From Oceanobacillus halophilus (GTDB lineage Bacteria > Bacillota > Bacilli > Bacillales > Amphibacillaceae), in contig NZ_RBZP01000011.1 of NCBI RefSeq assembly GCF_003628505.1, positions 41,913-105,912 on the forward strand: 64,000 bases of DNA. Direction: 5' to 3'. Positions 53,409 through 64,000 of the stretch are shown here, piece by piece. The stretch's first letter is position 1. Each line of letters opens with the position of its first letter. Position numbers and translations under genes: made by a program. The notes under the pieces are model-generated. The model did not search any database. It was not told where the DNA came from and worked only from the letters and a program-made list of their open reading frames with translations.

Positions 53409-54878
53409 TTAAGCTCCTAGCCTTTTTAGAATTTTATCTAATCTAGTTACAACTAAGTCCTTGCCAAGTAATTCAATTGCCATTGGCAACTCTGGCCCAT
53501 GCATTTGCCCTGTAGTCGCTACTCGGATTGGCATGAATAGTTTCTTACCTCTATGTCCCGTTTCCTTTTGAGTAGCTTTAATTTGCGCTTTGATGGAATC
53601 CTTCGTAAAATCGTCTAAATGAATTAATTTATCCACAAAAACTTGAAGCACCTCTGGTACTTGCTCACCCGCTAATACCTCATTAGAAGCTTCATCCAGT
53701 GTTAACTCTTCTTTAAAGAATAACTCTGTTAATTCCACAATCTCTTGTCCATAACGCAACTGCTCACGGTATAATTCAATGACATTTTCTGCCCATTTGC
53801 GTTTGTTTTCATCCATATCTTCCGGCAATCTACCCGCCTCAATCAAATAAGGCATTGCAAGGTTAATTACATCGTTTAGTTCGATCGATTTAATATATTC
53901 GTTATTCATCCATTTTAGTTTTTGTTGGTCAAAAATCGCTGCAGAAGTGGAAAGACGTTCAGGATCAAAAATATTAATCAACGTCTCTTTATCAAAAATC
54001 TCTTCTTCTCCAACTGGCGACCAACCAAGTAAAGAAATAAAGTTAAATAACGCTTCTGGAAGATATCCTAGATTTTTATATTGCTCAATAAATTGAAGAA
54101 TATGATTATCACGTTTGCTAAGCTTCTTACGTTCTTCATTCAGAATTAATGTCATATGTCCAAACTTAGGTGATTCCCAACCAAATGTATCATAAATCAT
54201 CATTTGCTTAGGAGTATTAGATATATGCTCTTCCCCACGAAGCACATGAGAAATACCCATTAGATGGTCATCAATGGCCACTGCAAAGTTGTAGGTTGGA
54301 ATACCATTTTTCTTCACAATAACCCAATCACCAAAGTCACTCGATTCAAATGTAATATCTCCCCGAACAATATCCATGAAAGTATATGTCTTTCCTTCAG
54401 GTACACGGAAGCGAATACTTGGTTTACGACCTTCTTCCTCATAAGCCTGGCATTGCTCAGCAGTTAAATCACGGTGTGCACCAGAGTATTTTGGTACTTG
54501 TCCTTTTGCACGTTGTTCTTCTCTTTCCGCTTCCAGTTCTTCCTCTGTCATATAGCACTTATATGCTAATCCCTTTTCTAGTAATTCATCCACATATTTT
54601 TGATATATATCGAGGCGTTCTGTTTGACGGTATGGGCCGTATTCTCCACCAATATCTGCGCCTTCATCCCATTCAATTCCAAGCCATTTCAAGTATTTTA
54701 ACTGGCTTTCTTCGCCGCCTTCTACGTTTCGCTTCTCATCCGTATCTTCAATACGAATAATAAATTTTCCATCAAAATGTTTTGCATATAAATAATTAAA
54801 AAGTGCTGTTCTTGCATTTCCAATATGTAAGTGCCCAGTTGGACTTGGCGCGTATCTTACGCGAACCTCATTAGCCAT
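53409..54878 (-). CDS. gltX: Glutamyl-tRNA synthetase
   Basis: The class I synthetase has 489 residues: [20 protein letters not shown] with HIGN at 18-21 and KLSKRD as the second ATP motif. The length and the anticodon-binding domain fit the non-discriminating bacterial type, which also charges tRNA-Gln when GatCAB is present (established for Bacillus; inferred here). In Bacillus ispD and ispF precede gltX; here they are absent. Confidence 0.96.
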   Translation of the reverse strand: MANEVRVRYAPSPTGHLHIGNARTALFNYLYAKHFDGKFIIRIEDTDEKRNVEGGEESQLKYLKWLGIEWDEGADIGGEYGPYRQTERLDIYQKYVDELLEKGLAYKCYMTEEELEAEREEQRAKGQVPKYSGAHRDLTAEQCQAYEEEGRKPSIRFRVPEGKTYTFMDIVRGDITFESSDFGDWVIVKKNGIPTYNFAVAIDDHLMGISHVLRGEEHISNTPKQMMIYDTFGWESPKFGHMTLILNEERKKLSKRDNHILQFIEQYKNLGYLPEALFNFISLLGWSPVGEEEIFDKETLINIFDPERLSTSAAIFDQQKLKWMNNEYIKSIELNDVINLAMPYLIEAGRLPEDMDENKRKWAENVIELYREQLRYGQEIVELTELFFKEELTLDEASNEVLAGEQVPEVLQVFVDKLIHLDDFTKDSIKAQIKATQKETGHRGKKLFMPIRVATTGQMHGPELPMAIELLGKDLVVTRLDKILKRLGA

Positions 54879-54964
54879 GTGCTACTTTCCCCTTTCTCTT
54901 GTCTATAGTAAAACTACAGAAAATAAGTTCATGTATATATGAATATAATCGTATCATTATAAAA

Positions 54965-54995
54965 AGGAAAGTGATAACAAATCCTGTTATCACCT
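54965..54995 (-). terminator. Terminator after the PIN-TRAM gene
   Basis: GTGATAACA pairs with TGTTATCAC around GGATT on the minus strand, followed by TTTCCTTTTT. It separates it from gltX. Confidence 0.75.
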
Positions 54996-55024
54996 TTTAC
55001 TCTACCTTATAAGTTATACCCTTT

Positions 55025-56125
55025 TTATAATGCTTTTTCAAGTAATTTTGGCTTGGCAAAAATCATTCGACCAGCAGATGTTTGCAAGACACTGGTAATT
55101 AGTACCTCAATCGTTTTACCAATATAATCTTTTCCTTCCTCAACAACAATCATTGTTCCATCGTCCAAATATGCCACACCTTGATTATGTTCTTTACCAT
55201 CTTTAATCACTTGTACAACAAGTTCTTCTCCTGGTAAAACAACCGGTTTAACCGCATTCGCCAAATCATTAATATTAAGGACATTGACTCCTTGCAGATC
55301 ACAAACTTTATTTAAATTGAAATCATTAGTCACAATAACCCCATCGATTACTTTAGCGAGTTTGATTAATTTACTATCTACTTCAGAAATATCTTCAAAA
55401 TCACCTTCATATATCTCTACATTTACAGGCAATTCCTTTTGAATTCGATTTAATACATCTAAACCCCGACGACCACGATTTCGTTTTAAAGCATCAGAAG
55501 AATCAGCAATATGTTGTAATTCACCAAGAACAAATTGTGGAATAACAATTGTTCCTTCCAAGAAATTTGTCTGACAGATATCTGCTATTCTTCCATCAAT
55601 AATAACACTCGTATCTAATATTTTCACTCTAGGTTCGTTTGTCTCTGCATCTTCTTCATCAACAGCTCTTCTTTTATCCTTTTTCGACGTTTTCAACAAG
55701 TTAACAAATTCATCCCTACGTTTAAAGCCAACTTGAAACCCGAAATATCCTAGTAAAATCATAATAAAGAGCGGCAAGACTTGAGAAATAACCTCAATAT
55801 TGATATCTTGTAATGGCTGTGTGATAAAGTATGCAATGATTAGACCGATGATTAATCCTAAACTACCAAAAAATAAGTCTACTGCCGGAACCTTAATAAG
55901 TGCATCTTCTATCCACCTTAAAAAGTTAACAATATATCCAGCTACCCAGTAGGAAATTAGAAAGAATATGATAGCACCTAAAACCATGCCTAAATACGGG
56001 GATGTAACCCAACTAATATCTGTCAAATCTAATAAATGAATGATATCGGGAACATATAAATAACCGACTGTACCACCAAGAACTACAAAAAATAGATTGA
56101 CAATGATTTTTAACAACATTTTCAC
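55025..56125 (-). CDS. PIN and TRAM domain membrane protein (YacL-type)
   Basis: The protein has 366 residues. Four hydrophobic segments occupy about 1-135. A PIN nuclease domain ([44 protein letters not shown], with later [16 protein letters not shown]) carries the acidic set, then a TRAM domain ([45 protein letters not shown]). It matches Bacillus YacL in length and order. The RNase substrate is unknown. In Bacillus disA sits between radA and this gene; here there is only a 145-bp gap. Confidence 0.88.
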   Translation of the reverse strand: MKMLLKIIVNLFFVVLGGTVGYLYVPDIIHLLDLTDISWVTSPYLGMVLGAIIFFLISYWVAGYIVNFLRWIEDALIKVPAVDLFFGSLGLIIGLIIAYFITQPLQDINIEVISQVLPLFIMILLGYFGFQVGFKRRDEFVNLLKTSKKDKRRAVDEEDAETNEPRVKILDTSVIIDGRIADICQTNFLEGTIVIPQFVLGELQHIADSSDALKRNRGRRGLDVLNRIQKELPVNVEIYEGDFEDISEVDSKLIKLAKVIDGVIVTNDFNLNKVCDLQGVNVLNINDLANAVKPVVLPGEELVVQVIKDGKEHNQGVAYLDDGTMIVVEEGKDYIGKTIEVLITSVLQTSAGRMIFAKPKLLEKAL

Positions 56126-56271
56126 CTCCTATTGTTTATTATTGCCGGTAATACAATAAATAATCCTAATAATTGCAAAAAGCCTATAATAACAATTAAA
56201 TCATAGCACACACATTTTGAACATTCAATTTTGAAAAGTTTAAATTTTATAATAAAATGGCTTTATTTTAA

Positions 56272-57645
56272 TTACTGCTCTACACTTGTTTCTAAAGCTT
56301 CTTGTACAGTGCGAACACCTATAACCTCGATACTGGTTGGAGGTGTCCATCCATCGAGATTGTTTTCCGGACAAATAACTCGCTTAAACCCAAGTTTAGC
56401 CGCTTCTTGTACACGTTGCTCAATACGAGATACACGTCTAATTTCACCAGTCAGTCCTACTTCTCCTATAAAGATATCATCTGGCTTTGTAGGTCTATCA
56501 CGAAAGCTTGAAGCAATACTTACTGCAATGGCTAAATCTATAGCTGGCTCATCTAATTTAACACCACCAGCCACTTTAATATAGGCATCCTGGTTTTGCA
56601 GCATTAAGCCAACGCGCTTTTCTAAAACTGCCATAAGTAAAGGTACTCGGTTATGGTCTATGCCTGTAGCCATTCTACGAGGATTTCCAAAGCTTGATGG
56701 AGATATTAATGCCTGAATTTCTACTAGTACTGGTCTTGTTCCTTCCATGGAAGCTACAACAGTTGAACCTGCTGTCCCTTGTGACCTCTCTTCCAGGAAA
56801 ATTTCAGATGGATTCATTACTTCTCTAAGACCTTCTTCTTTCATTTCAAATATACCCATTTCATTCGTAGACCCAAAGCGGTTTTTCACACCACGAAGTA
56901 TCCGAAATGTATGATGTCTTTCCCCTTCAAAATATAGAACAGCATCCACCATATGTTCTAGCATTCTAGGACCTGCAATAGCCCCTTCTTTTGTTACATG
57001 ACCAACAATAAATATTGGTATATTATTAGTTTTAGCAAGTCGCATTAATTCACTTGTACATTCTCGAACTTGCGATACACTACCAGGTGCACTTGTCACC
57101 TCTTCTTTAAAGATAGTTTGAATGGAATCAATAACAACAAATGCCGGCTTAATCTTTTCCACTTGGTTGGAGATATCAAATAAGTTGGTTTCAGATAATA
57201 CATACAACAGATCCGAACGTATTCCTAAACGGTCAGCTCTAAGCTTTGTCTGACGGGTAGATTCTTCACCCGAAATATAAAGAACAGGTAGCTGCTTATC
57301 AGCTAATTGTGCAGACACTTGTAGTAATAAGGTTGATTTCCCTATTCCAGGGTCCCCACCAATTAAAACAAGCGACCCCATTACAATCCCACCGCCCAAG
57401 ACGCGATTTAATTCTTTCATGGAGGTAGTAATTCTTGGTTCCTCCTGAGACTCAATCGCTGTAATACTCTCAGGTTTACTTGCACCTTTTGAGACTCCAC
57501 TAAATATATGTTGCCCTCTTTTACTTGATGCCTCTATTTCTTCTACTAATGTATTCCAGTTATTACATCCAGGGCATTTCCCCATCCACTTAGCAGATTC
57601 ATATCCGCATTCCTGACATACAAACTTTGTCTTTCGCTTTGCCAA
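56272..57645 (-). CDS. radA: DNA repair protein RadA/Sms
   Basis: The protein has 457 residues. N-terminal zinc finger ([21 protein letters not shown]), RecA-like ATPase with Walker [11 protein letters not shown] and the KNRFG motif ([12 protein letters not shown]), then a Lon-protease-like C-terminal domain ([22 protein letters not shown]). It acts in recombination, branch migration and transformation. It follows clpC as in Bacillus, but disA is missing after it. Confidence 0.97.
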   Translation of the reverse strand: MAKRKTKFVCQECGYESAKWMGKCPGCNNWNTLVEEIEASSKRGQHIFSGVSKGASKPESITAIESQEEPRITTSMKELNRVLGGGIVMGSLVLIGGDPGIGKSTLLLQVSAQLADKQLPVLYISGEESTRQTKLRADRLGIRSDLLYVLSETNLFDISNQVEKIKPAFVVIDSIQTIFKEEVTSAPGSVSQVRECTSELMRLAKTNNIPIFIVGHVTKEGAIAGPRMLEHMVDAVLYFEGERHHTFRILRGVKNRFGSTNEMGIFEMKEEGLREVMNPSEIFLEERSQGTAGSTVVASMEGTRPVLVEIQALISPSSFGNPRRMATGIDHNRVPLLMAVLEKRVGLMLQNQDAYIKVAGGVKLDEPAIDLAIAVSIASSFRDRPTKPDDIFIGEVGLTGEIRRVSRIEQRVQEAAKLGFKRVICPENNLDGWTPPTSIEVIGVRTVQEALETSVEQ

Positions 57646-57830
57646 ACCACTTCTTTCCCTTCTCTATCTATTGTAACTTATTTTATGTCATATTAGGTTA
57701 CAGCTTCCTATCAATTTTGGAAATTTATTTCCGTATTTTTGCCACAAAACGCAGTACACTACTAGATGAAGGAAAAGCTAGAAGAAAAAATCCTTCTAGC
57801 TTCCTAAAACCAAAGTAACCATATAAATTC

Positions 57831-60260
57831 TTATGAAAGGATAATAAACTCTCCTTTATTATTTAAACCTATTTTTACCTTTTGACCTTTTTCCACGGTT
57901 CCTCTTAGCAGCTCTTCAGATAATAGGTCCTCGATGTTTTTCTGGATAGATCTTCTAAGTGGCCTTGCACCATATTCTGGATCAAACCCTTCATTTGCGA
58001 TTTTCTCAATGGCTTTATCGGTTAAGGTAAACTCAATTTCCATGTCTTTCAGGCGACGCTGTAACTGTTCAACCATCAGTATTACAATATCTTTCATATG
58101 TTTCTTCTCTAAGGAGTGGAATACGATAGTTTCATCAATACGGTTTAAGAATTCAGGACGAAATACTTTTTTCAGTTCATTCAATACTTTGGATTTCATA
58201 TCCTTGTAATCTTGTTGTTCATCATCCAAGGTAAAACCAACGTATTTATTTCGTTTCAACTCACTTGCTCCAACATTTGATGTCATAATAATGATGGTGT
58301 TTCTAAAGTCAACAACACGCCCTTTAGAATCCGTTAAACGTCCATCTTCTAATACTTGCAATAATATATTAAAGACTTCTGGATGGGCTTTTTCTACTTC
58401 GTCAAGCAATACAACAGAATATGGTTTCCTACGTACTTTTTCTGTTAGCTGTCCACCTTCATCATAGCCAACATATCCTGGTGGGGAACCAACCAGACGA
58501 GAAGTCGCATGTCTTTCCATGTATTCCGACATGTCGATACGAATCATTGCATCTTCATCTGCAAACATAACCTCTGCCAATGCTCTAGCAAGCTCTGTTT
58601 TACCTACGCCTGTTGGCCCTAAGAAAATGAACGAACCTATTGGACGTTTAGGGTCTTTTAACCCGGCACGCGCTCTTCGTATTGCCTTCGATATAGCAAC
58701 AACTGCCTCATCTTGTCCAATTACACGATCATGTAACGTTTTTTCCATATTAAGCAAACGGTCGCTTTCATCTTTTGTTAATTTCGAAACAGGAACACCA
58801 GTCCAGTTTGATACCACACTAGCAATATCCTCTATCGTTACTTCAGAGTCCATCTGCCCTTGCTTTTCTTTCCATTCACTTTTTGTTTTTTCTAATTCCT
58901 CACGATACCTTTGTTCAGAATCACGTAGAGATGCTGCTTTTTCAAATTCCTGACTTTGAACGGCGGCATCTTTTTCTTTCCGTACTTCCTCTAACTTCTG
59001 TTCCAAATCTTTTAAATTTGGTGGAATAGTATAGGAGCGTAAACGTACTTTAGATCCTGCCTCGTCAATTAGATCGATTGCTTTATCCGGTAGAAAGCGA
59101 TCCGTGATATATCGGTCTGATAGAGTTGCTGCGGCTTCAATTGCTTCATCTGTAATGGTGACACGATGATGCGCCTCATATCGGTCACGTAACCCATCTA
59201 AAATTTGTACCGTTTCTTCCACAGTTGGTTGGTCCACCTGTATTGGTTGGAATCTTCGTTCTAAAGCAGCATCTTTTTCAATATATTTACGATACTCATC
59301 TAGAGTAGTTGCCCCGATACATTGTAACTCACCTCGTGCAAGAGATGGTTTTAAAATATTCGATGCATCAATCGCTCCTTCTGCACCACCTGCACCTATT
59401 AGTGTGTGGAGTTCATCAATAAAGAGAATAATATTGCTGGCCTGACGAATTTCTTCCATTACCTTTTTCAAACGATCTTCAAACTCACCACGGTATTTGG
59501 TCCCAGCAACTACCGTCCCCATATCAAGCGTCATAACACGTTTATCTCGAAGTGTTTCAGGGACTTCATTATCAACTATTTGTTGTGCTAATCCTTCAGC
59601 TACTGCTGTTTTACCTACACCAGGCTCACCAATTAAGACTGGGTTATTTTTCGTTCTTCTGCTAAGTACTTGTATCACTCGTTCAATTTCTTTAGATCTT
59701 CCAATAACTGGATCAATTTTTGCATCCCTGGCACTTTGTGTTAAATCTCTAGCAAGGGAATCAAGTGTTGGAGTGTTAGCACTAGATTGCTGTGCACCTC
59801 TTCCTTGACGGCCTGCTTGAGATTCATTACTACCTAAAAGCTGAAGCACTTGTTGTCTTGCCTTATTTAAACTAACACCAAGGTTATTAAGTACTCGGGC
59901 TGCTACACCTTCCCCTTCACGTATAAGGCCTAGAAGAATGTGTTCTGTACCCACATAAGAATGTCCCAATTTTCTAGCTTCATCTTGAGATAATTCTACT
60001 ACTTTTTTAGCACGTGGTGTATAGTGGATAGATTGCATAGGCTGTTTGCCAACACCGATTAGTTTTTCTACTTCTTCTTGAATTTGACTGATTTCTAAGC
60101 CCAATGATTGTAAAGCTTTTGCTGCAATTCCTTCTCCTTCTCGAACAAGCCCTAAAAGAATATGCTCTGTGCCAATATTATTATGACCCAGTCGTACGGC
60201 TTCTTCCTGGCTTAACGCCAATACTTTCTGCGCTCTCTCTGTAAATCGTCCAAACATCAT
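57831..60260 (-). CDS. clpC: ATP-dependent Clp protease ATP-binding subunit ClpC
   Basis: The protein has 809 residues: N domain with two repeats ([44 protein letters not shown]), AAA-1 ([15 protein letters not shown]), a UVR/M domain around [24 protein letters not shown], and AAA-2 ([14 protein letters not shown]). It partners ClpP and uses adaptors such as MecA and McsB-phosphorylated substrates. It is last in the ctsR-mcsA-mcsB-clpC operon. Confidence 0.98.
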   Translation of the reverse strand: MMFGRFTERAQKVLALSQEEAVRLGHNNIGTEHILLGLVREGEGIAAKALQSLGLEISQIQEEVEKLIGVGKQPMQSIHYTPRAKKVVELSQDEARKLGHSYVGTEHILLGLIREGEGVAARVLNNLGVSLNKARQQVLQLLGSNESQAGRQGRGAQQSSANTPTLDSLARDLTQSARDAKIDPVIGRSKEIERVIQVLSRRTKNNPVLIGEPGVGKTAVAEGLAQQIVDNEVPETLRDKRVMTLDMGTVVAGTKYRGEFEDRLKKVMEEIRQASNIILFIDELHTLIGAGGAEGAIDASNILKPSLARGELQCIGATTLDEYRKYIEKDAALERRFQPIQVDQPTVEETVQILDGLRDRYEAHHRVTITDEAIEAAATLSDRYITDRFLPDKAIDLIDEAGSKVRLRSYTIPPNLKDLEQKLEEVRKEKDAAVQSQEFEKAASLRDSEQRYREELEKTKSEWKEKQGQMDSEVTIEDIASVVSNWTGVPVSKLTKDESDRLLNMEKTLHDRVIGQDEAVVAISKAIRRARAGLKDPKRPIGSFIFLGPTGVGKTELARALAEVMFADEDAMIRIDMSEYMERHATSRLVGSPPGYVGYDEGGQLTEKVRRKPYSVVLLDEVEKAHPEVFNILLQVLEDGRLTDSKGRVVDFRNTIIIMTSNVGASELKRNKYVGFTLDDEQQDYKDMKSKVLNELKKVFRPEFLNRIDETIVFHSLEKKHMKDIVILMVEQLQRRLKDMEIEFTLTDKAIEKIANEGFDPEYGARPLRRSIQKNIEDLLSEELLRGTVEKGQKVKIGLNNKGEFIILS

Positions 60261-60273
60261 AATGGCTTCCCTC

Positions 60274-61338
60274 CTATTTCTCTAACTGTAGTCTCTCTCT
60301 GATGAGTGATGCCCTGAGTACATCACGTTCTTTTGGTGTTAGTGTTTTCTTTGCATAATGTTGCAGAAATCCTGGCTGAATAAGTACTAATAATTCATTA
60401 AGTATATTCCTTGATGTATTTTTTATGATACCTAAATCTATTCCTAATCGCACGTTTGATATGCAATTGGATGCCTCTTTTGATTCAATAATACGGCTGT
60501 ATGCCAGCACTCCATAAGACCTATAAATGCGGTCTTCCAGAGCTGTGGATGATTCCTCTTTAATCATGTTACGCGCATTACGCTCATGTTCGATTAACTG
60601 ATTGACTACACTTTCGAGGTCTTCCACAATATCTACTTCTGATTTCCCTAGTGTAATTTGGTTAGATATTTGAAAAATATTACCTAAAGCTTCACTGCCT
60701 TCACCATAGATCCCTCTAACTACTAAGCCCAATTGATTAATGGCAGGCATCATTCGGTTTATCTGGCGTGTCATTACAAGGGCAGGCAAGTGCATCATGA
60801 CAGAGGCTCTCATACCAGTACCAACATTCGTTGGACATGTAGTTAAATAACCTCTTATTTCATCGAATGCATAATCTACTTTTTCCTCCAGCCAATCATC
60901 TACTTCGAAAGCCTTATCCAGCGTTTGCCTTAATTGCAGACCTGGCAGATATAATTGTATGCGAAGATGGTCTTCTTCATTGACCATGATGGAAACTTGT
61001 TCATTCTCAGAGATCAAAGCCGCAGATTCTTTGGTATGTTTTGTTAAGTGTGGACTAATTAAATGTTTCTCTACCAACACTCGCTTCTCTATTGATGAAA
61101 GATCATGAATTGGAATAAATTCAAACGCTTGGTATTGATCAAATGATTTATTTGCATACTCTTTCTGAAAAAAACGCTGAACATCAGCTAATTTTTCTTC
61201 TGCTGCTAAAATAGGGTAAGGAATATTCGCTATATTTCTCGCTAAACGAATACGACTGCTTAATACGATATCACTATCTGGCCCTTCTTCACGCATCCAG
61301 GGACTAATGGCATCATTCATAAAATGTTCCAATGTCAT
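60274..61338 (-). CDS. mcsB: Protein-arginine kinase McsB
   Basis: The protein has 354 residues of the phosphagen-kinase family: [63 protein letters not shown] and [20 protein letters not shown]. The catalytic residues are in place. It phosphorylates arginines, including those of CtsR, and marks proteins for ClpCP. It overlaps mcsA by four nt. Confidence 0.97.
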   Translation of the reverse strand: MTLEHFMNDAISPWMREEGPDSDIVLSSRIRLARNIANIPYPILAAEEKLADVQRFFQKEYANKSFDQYQAFEFIPIHDLSSIEKRVLVEKHLISPHLTKHTKESAALISENEQVSIMVNEEDHLRIQLYLPGLQLRQTLDKAFEVDDWLEEKVDYAFDEIRGYLTTCPTNVGTGMRASVMMHLPALVMTRQINRMMPAINQLGLVVRGIYGEGSEALGNIFQISNQITLGKSEVDIVEDLESVVNQLIEHERNARNMIKEESSTALEDRIYRSYGVLAYSRIIESKEASNCISNVRLGIDLGIIKNTSRNILNELLVLIQPGFLQHYAKKTLTPKERDVLRASLIRERLQLEK

Positions 61339-61874
61339 GCGTTATCACCTTCCTCCAGGTGATTCAATCTTTTCTCCAACGCTTTGATCTTATCTCTAAC
61401 TTCCGCAGCCTCTTCAAAAGCTTCTTTTTCAATTAGATGCTGTAATTCTTCTTTAAAGTTTTGAAGTCGTCGTTTCATTTGCAAATCATCGCCAGCACGT
61501 TTTGGGATTTTTCCAGAGTGCTTCGTATTCCCTGCATGAACCCGACGAAAGATAGGATCTAATTTCTCAGAGAAAGTTTCGTAACAATGTGCACATCCAA
61601 ATTTACCTACTTGTTTAAATTTAGAGAAAGTCATCCCACACTGTGTGCACTGTAATTCTTTTACTTGCTGAAAGGTATGGTTTTCCATTTTAGATGTATC
61701 AAAATTAAATAAACCGGTTAATAAGTTATGAAGGGAATATCCTTCTTCTGGATAGTTAATATAGCCTTTTTCCTTTGCACAAACTTCACATACGCGTATT
61801 TCTGTCTTTTTACCATTAATTACTTGTGTAAAATGAAGTGTAGCTGGACGCTCATGGCATTCTTCACATTCCAT
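61335..61874 (-). CDS. mcsA: McsA, activator of McsB
   Basis: The protein has 179 residues. Four CxxC motifs ([38 protein letters not shown]) form zinc sites, and a UVR motif ([27 protein letters not shown]) is at the C-terminus. It senses metal and thiol stress and activates McsB. It lies second in the ctsR operon. Confidence 0.95.
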   Translation of the reverse strand: MECEECHERPATLHFTQVINGKKTEIRVCEVCAKEKGYINYPEEGYSLHNLLTGLFNFDTSKMENHTFQQVKELQCTQCGMTFSKFKQVGKFGCAHCYETFSEKLDPIFRRVHAGNTKHSGKIPKRAGDDLQMKRRLQNFKEELQHLIEKEAFEEAAEVRDKIKALEKRLNHLEEGDNA

Positions 61875-62018
61875 TTACAATTCCCCCTTTTACTACATAG
61901 TAGATAACCTGCCTAACCCTATGCCTTTTAGACAATAGCCTAGATAGTCATGTACAGGAGGGAAGTTAATCCCTTTCAATCTGTGTACAAGTAATTCCCT
62001 TAGAAAAGTAGAATTAAA

Positions 62019-62480
62019 CTAGAGATATTTTAATTGTGATAACATTGCAGTTAATACTCTTGCACGAACTTCATCTCGTAACGGTAAGTTAAATGCTAAA
62101 GTGTTACGTTCTACAGCACTTAGCATAATTTTCGCCTCACGTTTTGTAATAATTTTCTCTTCTAATAATCTTTCTAATACGTCAGTGGCAGACCTCTGTG
62201 ATATGGTGGGGTTAATCATCTCAATAATTTCATCAATCAGTTCAGATTTATCTTTATGTTTAACTCTCATGATACGAATATATCCACCACCACCACGTTT
62301 ACTCTCAACAATGTACCCTTTTTCTAAAGTAAAACGAGTGTTTATGACGTAATTAATTTGCGATGGGACACATTGAAAACGATTGGCAATTTCACTTCGT
62401 TTAATTTCAATAGTATTTTGTCCTTTTGCCTGTAATACTTTTTTTAAATACTCTTCAATGATATCTGAAATATTACTCAT
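62019..62480 (-). CDS. ctsR: Transcriptional repressor CtsR
   Basis: The protein has 153 residues: MSNISDIIEEYLKKVLQAKG, with the winged helix RSEIANRFQCVPSQINYVINTRFTLEKGYIVESKRGGGGYIRI, where the glycine-rich tip (RGGGGYI) is the heat-sensing loop. It represses clp genes at heptad repeats; such an operator is present at 62528-62551, so autoregulation is expected. Confidence 0.96.
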   Translation of the reverse strand: MSNISDIIEEYLKKVLQAKGQNTIEIKRSEIANRFQCVPSQINYVINTRFTLEKGYIVESKRGGGGYIRIMRVKHKDKSELIDEIIEMINPTISQRSATDVLERLLEEKIITKREAKIMLSAVERNTLAFNLPLRDEVRARVLTAMLSQLKYL

Positions 62481-62527
62481 CTGACCATCCCCTCTTGCCT
62501 GCTGTGTGCCAGTCCACTGTTCTTATA

Positions 62528-62565
62528 TTTGACTTTGACTATCTTTGACTATACTTTTATTATAC
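62528..62565 (-). promoter_or_regulatory. CtsR operator and ctsR promoter
   Basis: On the minus strand AGTCAAA-GAT-AGTCAAA (62535-62551) matches the CtsR box RGTCAAA-N3-RGTCAAA. A third half GTCAAAT follows at 62528. A perfect -10 TATAAT (62560-62565) lies directly upstream, so the operator covers the transcription start. A weak -35 TTGCAT is near 62581-62586. Confidence 0.85.
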
Positions 62566-62666
62566 GCCAATACGCAAGAGATGCAAATACCTTTTATTCA
62601 TTTTAGACAAAAATACCAGAATCAAAACCTCATACTTGTGTATATATGGAAGGTTTTCCCTAATAC

Positions 62667-63365
62667 TCAATTCTTTAAATCAGAGATATAATTAACGCCT
62701 TCCATTTTTGAAAGTTCATCAAACAACTCAGCTGTCCGAAAGTTACGGTCTGGACCAACCTTCACATGAATAGTGCGTAAGTTACCATCCATTTTTGATA
62801 CTTCAACATTTCTTATTTTCACTTCATATTCTTCCAATAAAGCTGCAATATGAAAGACTTTGACATCATTAGTTACCCTCAATTCAATGTCATAAAATGA
62901 TCTTACTTTAGGAAATATTTTCTCAAAACTATTTAGGACTGCTAAGCTAACTAATATAATTAACGTTGCGAGTACAGCAGCACTATACATACCTATACCA
63001 ACGATTAGCCCAAGCCCGGCAACGGTCCAAATGGATGCAGCAGTTGTTAACCCTCGTATAGTTCCACCATAAACAATAATAGTTCCTGCTCCTAAAAACC
63101 CTATGCCACTGATAACATAAGATGGAATACGTGCTGGATCAAATCGTACATTATCATAACTATCCATAAACGAAACAAATCCATAGATAGACATTAACAT
63201 CATTAAGCATGATCCCACTCCAACCAATATATGTGTACGAAATCCTGCTGAGTGATTATTCATCTCCCTTTCAAATCCAATGATTCCAGATAAAGCTAGA
63301 GCAATTAATAGTCTTGTAGCGATGACAGAAAAATCACTACCTAAATATTGATCGATATACTCCAT
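62667..63365 (-). CDS. MgtC/SapB family membrane protein
   Basis: The protein has 232 residues from ATG 63365 (MEYIDQYLGSDFSVIATRLLIALALSGIIGFERE), with GGAG about ten bases upstream. Five membrane segments carry the family motif HILVGVGSCLMMLMS, then GIGFLGAGTIIVYGGTIRGLTTAASIWTVAGLGLIVG, and a C-terminal ACT-like cytosolic domain of about 85 residues. MgtC proteins relate to magnesium stress and virulence; in Firmicutes the role is unclear. It is monocistronic. Confidence 0.88.
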   Translation of the reverse strand: MEYIDQYLGSDFSVIATRLLIALALSGIIGFEREMNNHSAGFRTHILVGVGSCLMMLMSIYGFVSFMDSYDNVRFDPARIPSYVISGIGFLGAGTIIVYGGTIRGLTTAASIWTVAGLGLIVGIGMYSAAVLATLIILVSLAVLNSFEKIFPKVRSFYDIELRVTNDVKVFHIAALLEEYEVKIRNVEVSKMDGNLRTIHVKVGPDRNFRTAELFDELSKMEGVNYISDLKN

Positions 63366-63678
63366 AGTTCCACACTCCAACCCATAATTGATAACAATAA
63401 TAAATATAAGTATTCATTTTATAAAATTATGCTGTCTTTTAATAATTCATGATAAAATACAAAATCATCAATTATCTTATCTTTATAATAAAACGAATTG
63501 AACTAGATTGAAATAGAATTCATTGTATTATTTGCGAATAAACGGCAATAATGTTAATTGTAACAACTTAGTATACAGTTAAGAAACTATTTTTAAGGCC
63601 GTTAGGTTATTCGTTTTAATATTTGAATATTCTACGTGGGAGATAGAGCATAAACGGCCATTCATATGGATATGTCGA
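63366..63678. other. Gap between the MgtC-like gene and the rRNA terminator
   Basis: About 310 AT-rich bases. The promoter of the MgtC-like gene must lie here but was not assigned. Nothing else was recognised. Confidence 0.5.
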
Positions 63679-63681
63679 ATA

Positions 63682-63718
63682 AAAAAGCCTAAGATTGTAT
63701 CAATCTTAGGCTTTTTCT
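63682..63718 (-). terminator. rRNA operon terminator
   Basis: AAGCCTAAGATTG pairs with CAATCTTAGGCTT on the minus strand, with a short loop and T-rich tail. It lies just past the 5S rRNA; the symmetrical A/T flanks make it usable in both directions. Confidence 0.9.
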
Positions 63719-63720
63719 TT

Positions 63721-63836
63721 GCCTAGCGGCGTCCTACTCTCGCAGGGGGAATCCCCAACTACCATCGGCGCTGGAGAGCTTAACTTCTGTGTTCGGCATG
63801 GGAACAGGTGTGACCTCTCCGCTATCGCTACTAGAC
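63721..63836 (-). rRNA. rrf: 5S ribosomal RNA
   Basis: About 116 bases. It contains GCGATAGCGGAGAGGTCACA, CCGTTCCCATGCCGAACAC-like CTGTTCCCATGCCGAACACA and GCGCCGATGGTAGT, with complementary 5' and 3' ends (GTCTAGTAGCG with CGCCGCTAGGC). It follows the 23S gene by about 70 bases, and no tRNA gene lies between them. Confidence 0.97.
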
Positions 63837-63904
63837 ATTTATTTTATTAGGCTTGTACCCTAAAAACTAAATAAGAGTAAATCTAAGACATCTTGAAGAA
63901 GTTA

Positions 63905-64000
63905 GTTAAGTCCTCGATCGATTAGTATTCGTCAGCTCCACGTGTCACCACGCTTCCACCTCGAACCTATCAACCTCATCGTCTCTGAGGGATCTTACTC
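63905..64000 (-). rRNA. rrl: 23S ribosomal RNA, 3' end only
   Basis: The minus strand reads GTAAGATCCCTCAGAGACGA, then GGTTCGAGGTGGAAGCGTGG and GGAGCTGACGAATACTAATC, then GATCGAGGACTTAAC, matching the conserved 3' end of Firmicutes 23S rRNA. The gene continues past the right edge. The exact mature 3' end is approximate. Confidence 0.95.

Noticed and set aside
63837..63904. tRNA gene between the 5S and 23S genes
   Set aside because: The spacer is about 70 bases, and neither a cloverleaf nor a T-loop motif is visible.

Overview
The window is a low-GC Gram-positive (Firmicutes) chromosome segment. Gene order, protein similarity to Bacillus homologues, sigma-A type promoters, AGGAGG ribosome binding sites and frequent TTG/GTG starts point to a Bacillaceae member, probably of the Oceanobacillus/Virgibacillus type; this is inference, since no species marker was searched. 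Almost every gene is on the minus strand. The main exception is the repressor-integrase pair at 8.4-10.1 kb.

Region 1 (1 to about 10,240) is the right-hand part of an integrated island that abuts the 3' end of rpsI. From the chromosome inwards it holds three GTGGTCA integrase-arm repeats, a tyrosine integrase, a repressor, a divergent control region with three 15-bp operators, a Cro-like protein, an excisionase-like protein, a phage O-type replication initiator with internal iterons, and a DnaC-like helicase loader. Beyond these lies a defence-like cargo: a HEPN-like protein, a glycosylase-like protein next to an HNH nuclease with a PUA/EVE-like N-terminus, and a methyltransferase with an N-terminal nuclease motif paired with a specificity subunit that runs off the window. 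The layout resembles a phage satellite or small integrative element; its left end is outside the window.

Region 2 (10.2-31.9 kb) carries rpsI, rplM, truA, ecfT, ecfA2, ecfA1, then the alpha, spc and S10 ribosomal clusters from rplQ to rpsJ, with secY, adk and infA, and then tuf. Region 3 (32-47.3 kb) holds the str operon (rpsL, rpsG, fusA), rplGB, rpoC, rpoB, an RsmC-like methyltransferase, rplL/rplJ/rplA/rplK and nusG. Region 4 (47.5-63.4 kb) has secE, rpmG, sigH, rae1, rlmB, mrnC, cysS, cysE, a tRNA-Cys T-box, gltX, a YacL-like PIN-TRAM protein, radA, the clpC-mcsB-mcsA-ctsR stress operon and an MgtC-like protein. The window ends in a 5S rRNA and the 3' end of a 23S rRNA gene.

The most unusual signal outside the island is a family of three 0.4-0.55 kb MITE-like elements, between ecfA1 and rplQ, between rpsJ and tuf, and between the T-box and cysE. 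They share AT-rich terminal inverted repeats and each holds two long GC-rich hairpins. The hairpin core is conserved, but the lower stems differ in sequence between copies while remaining self-complementary. Three genes expected from Bacillus synteny are absent from their usual places: disA after radA, ispD/ispF before gltX, and map after adk.
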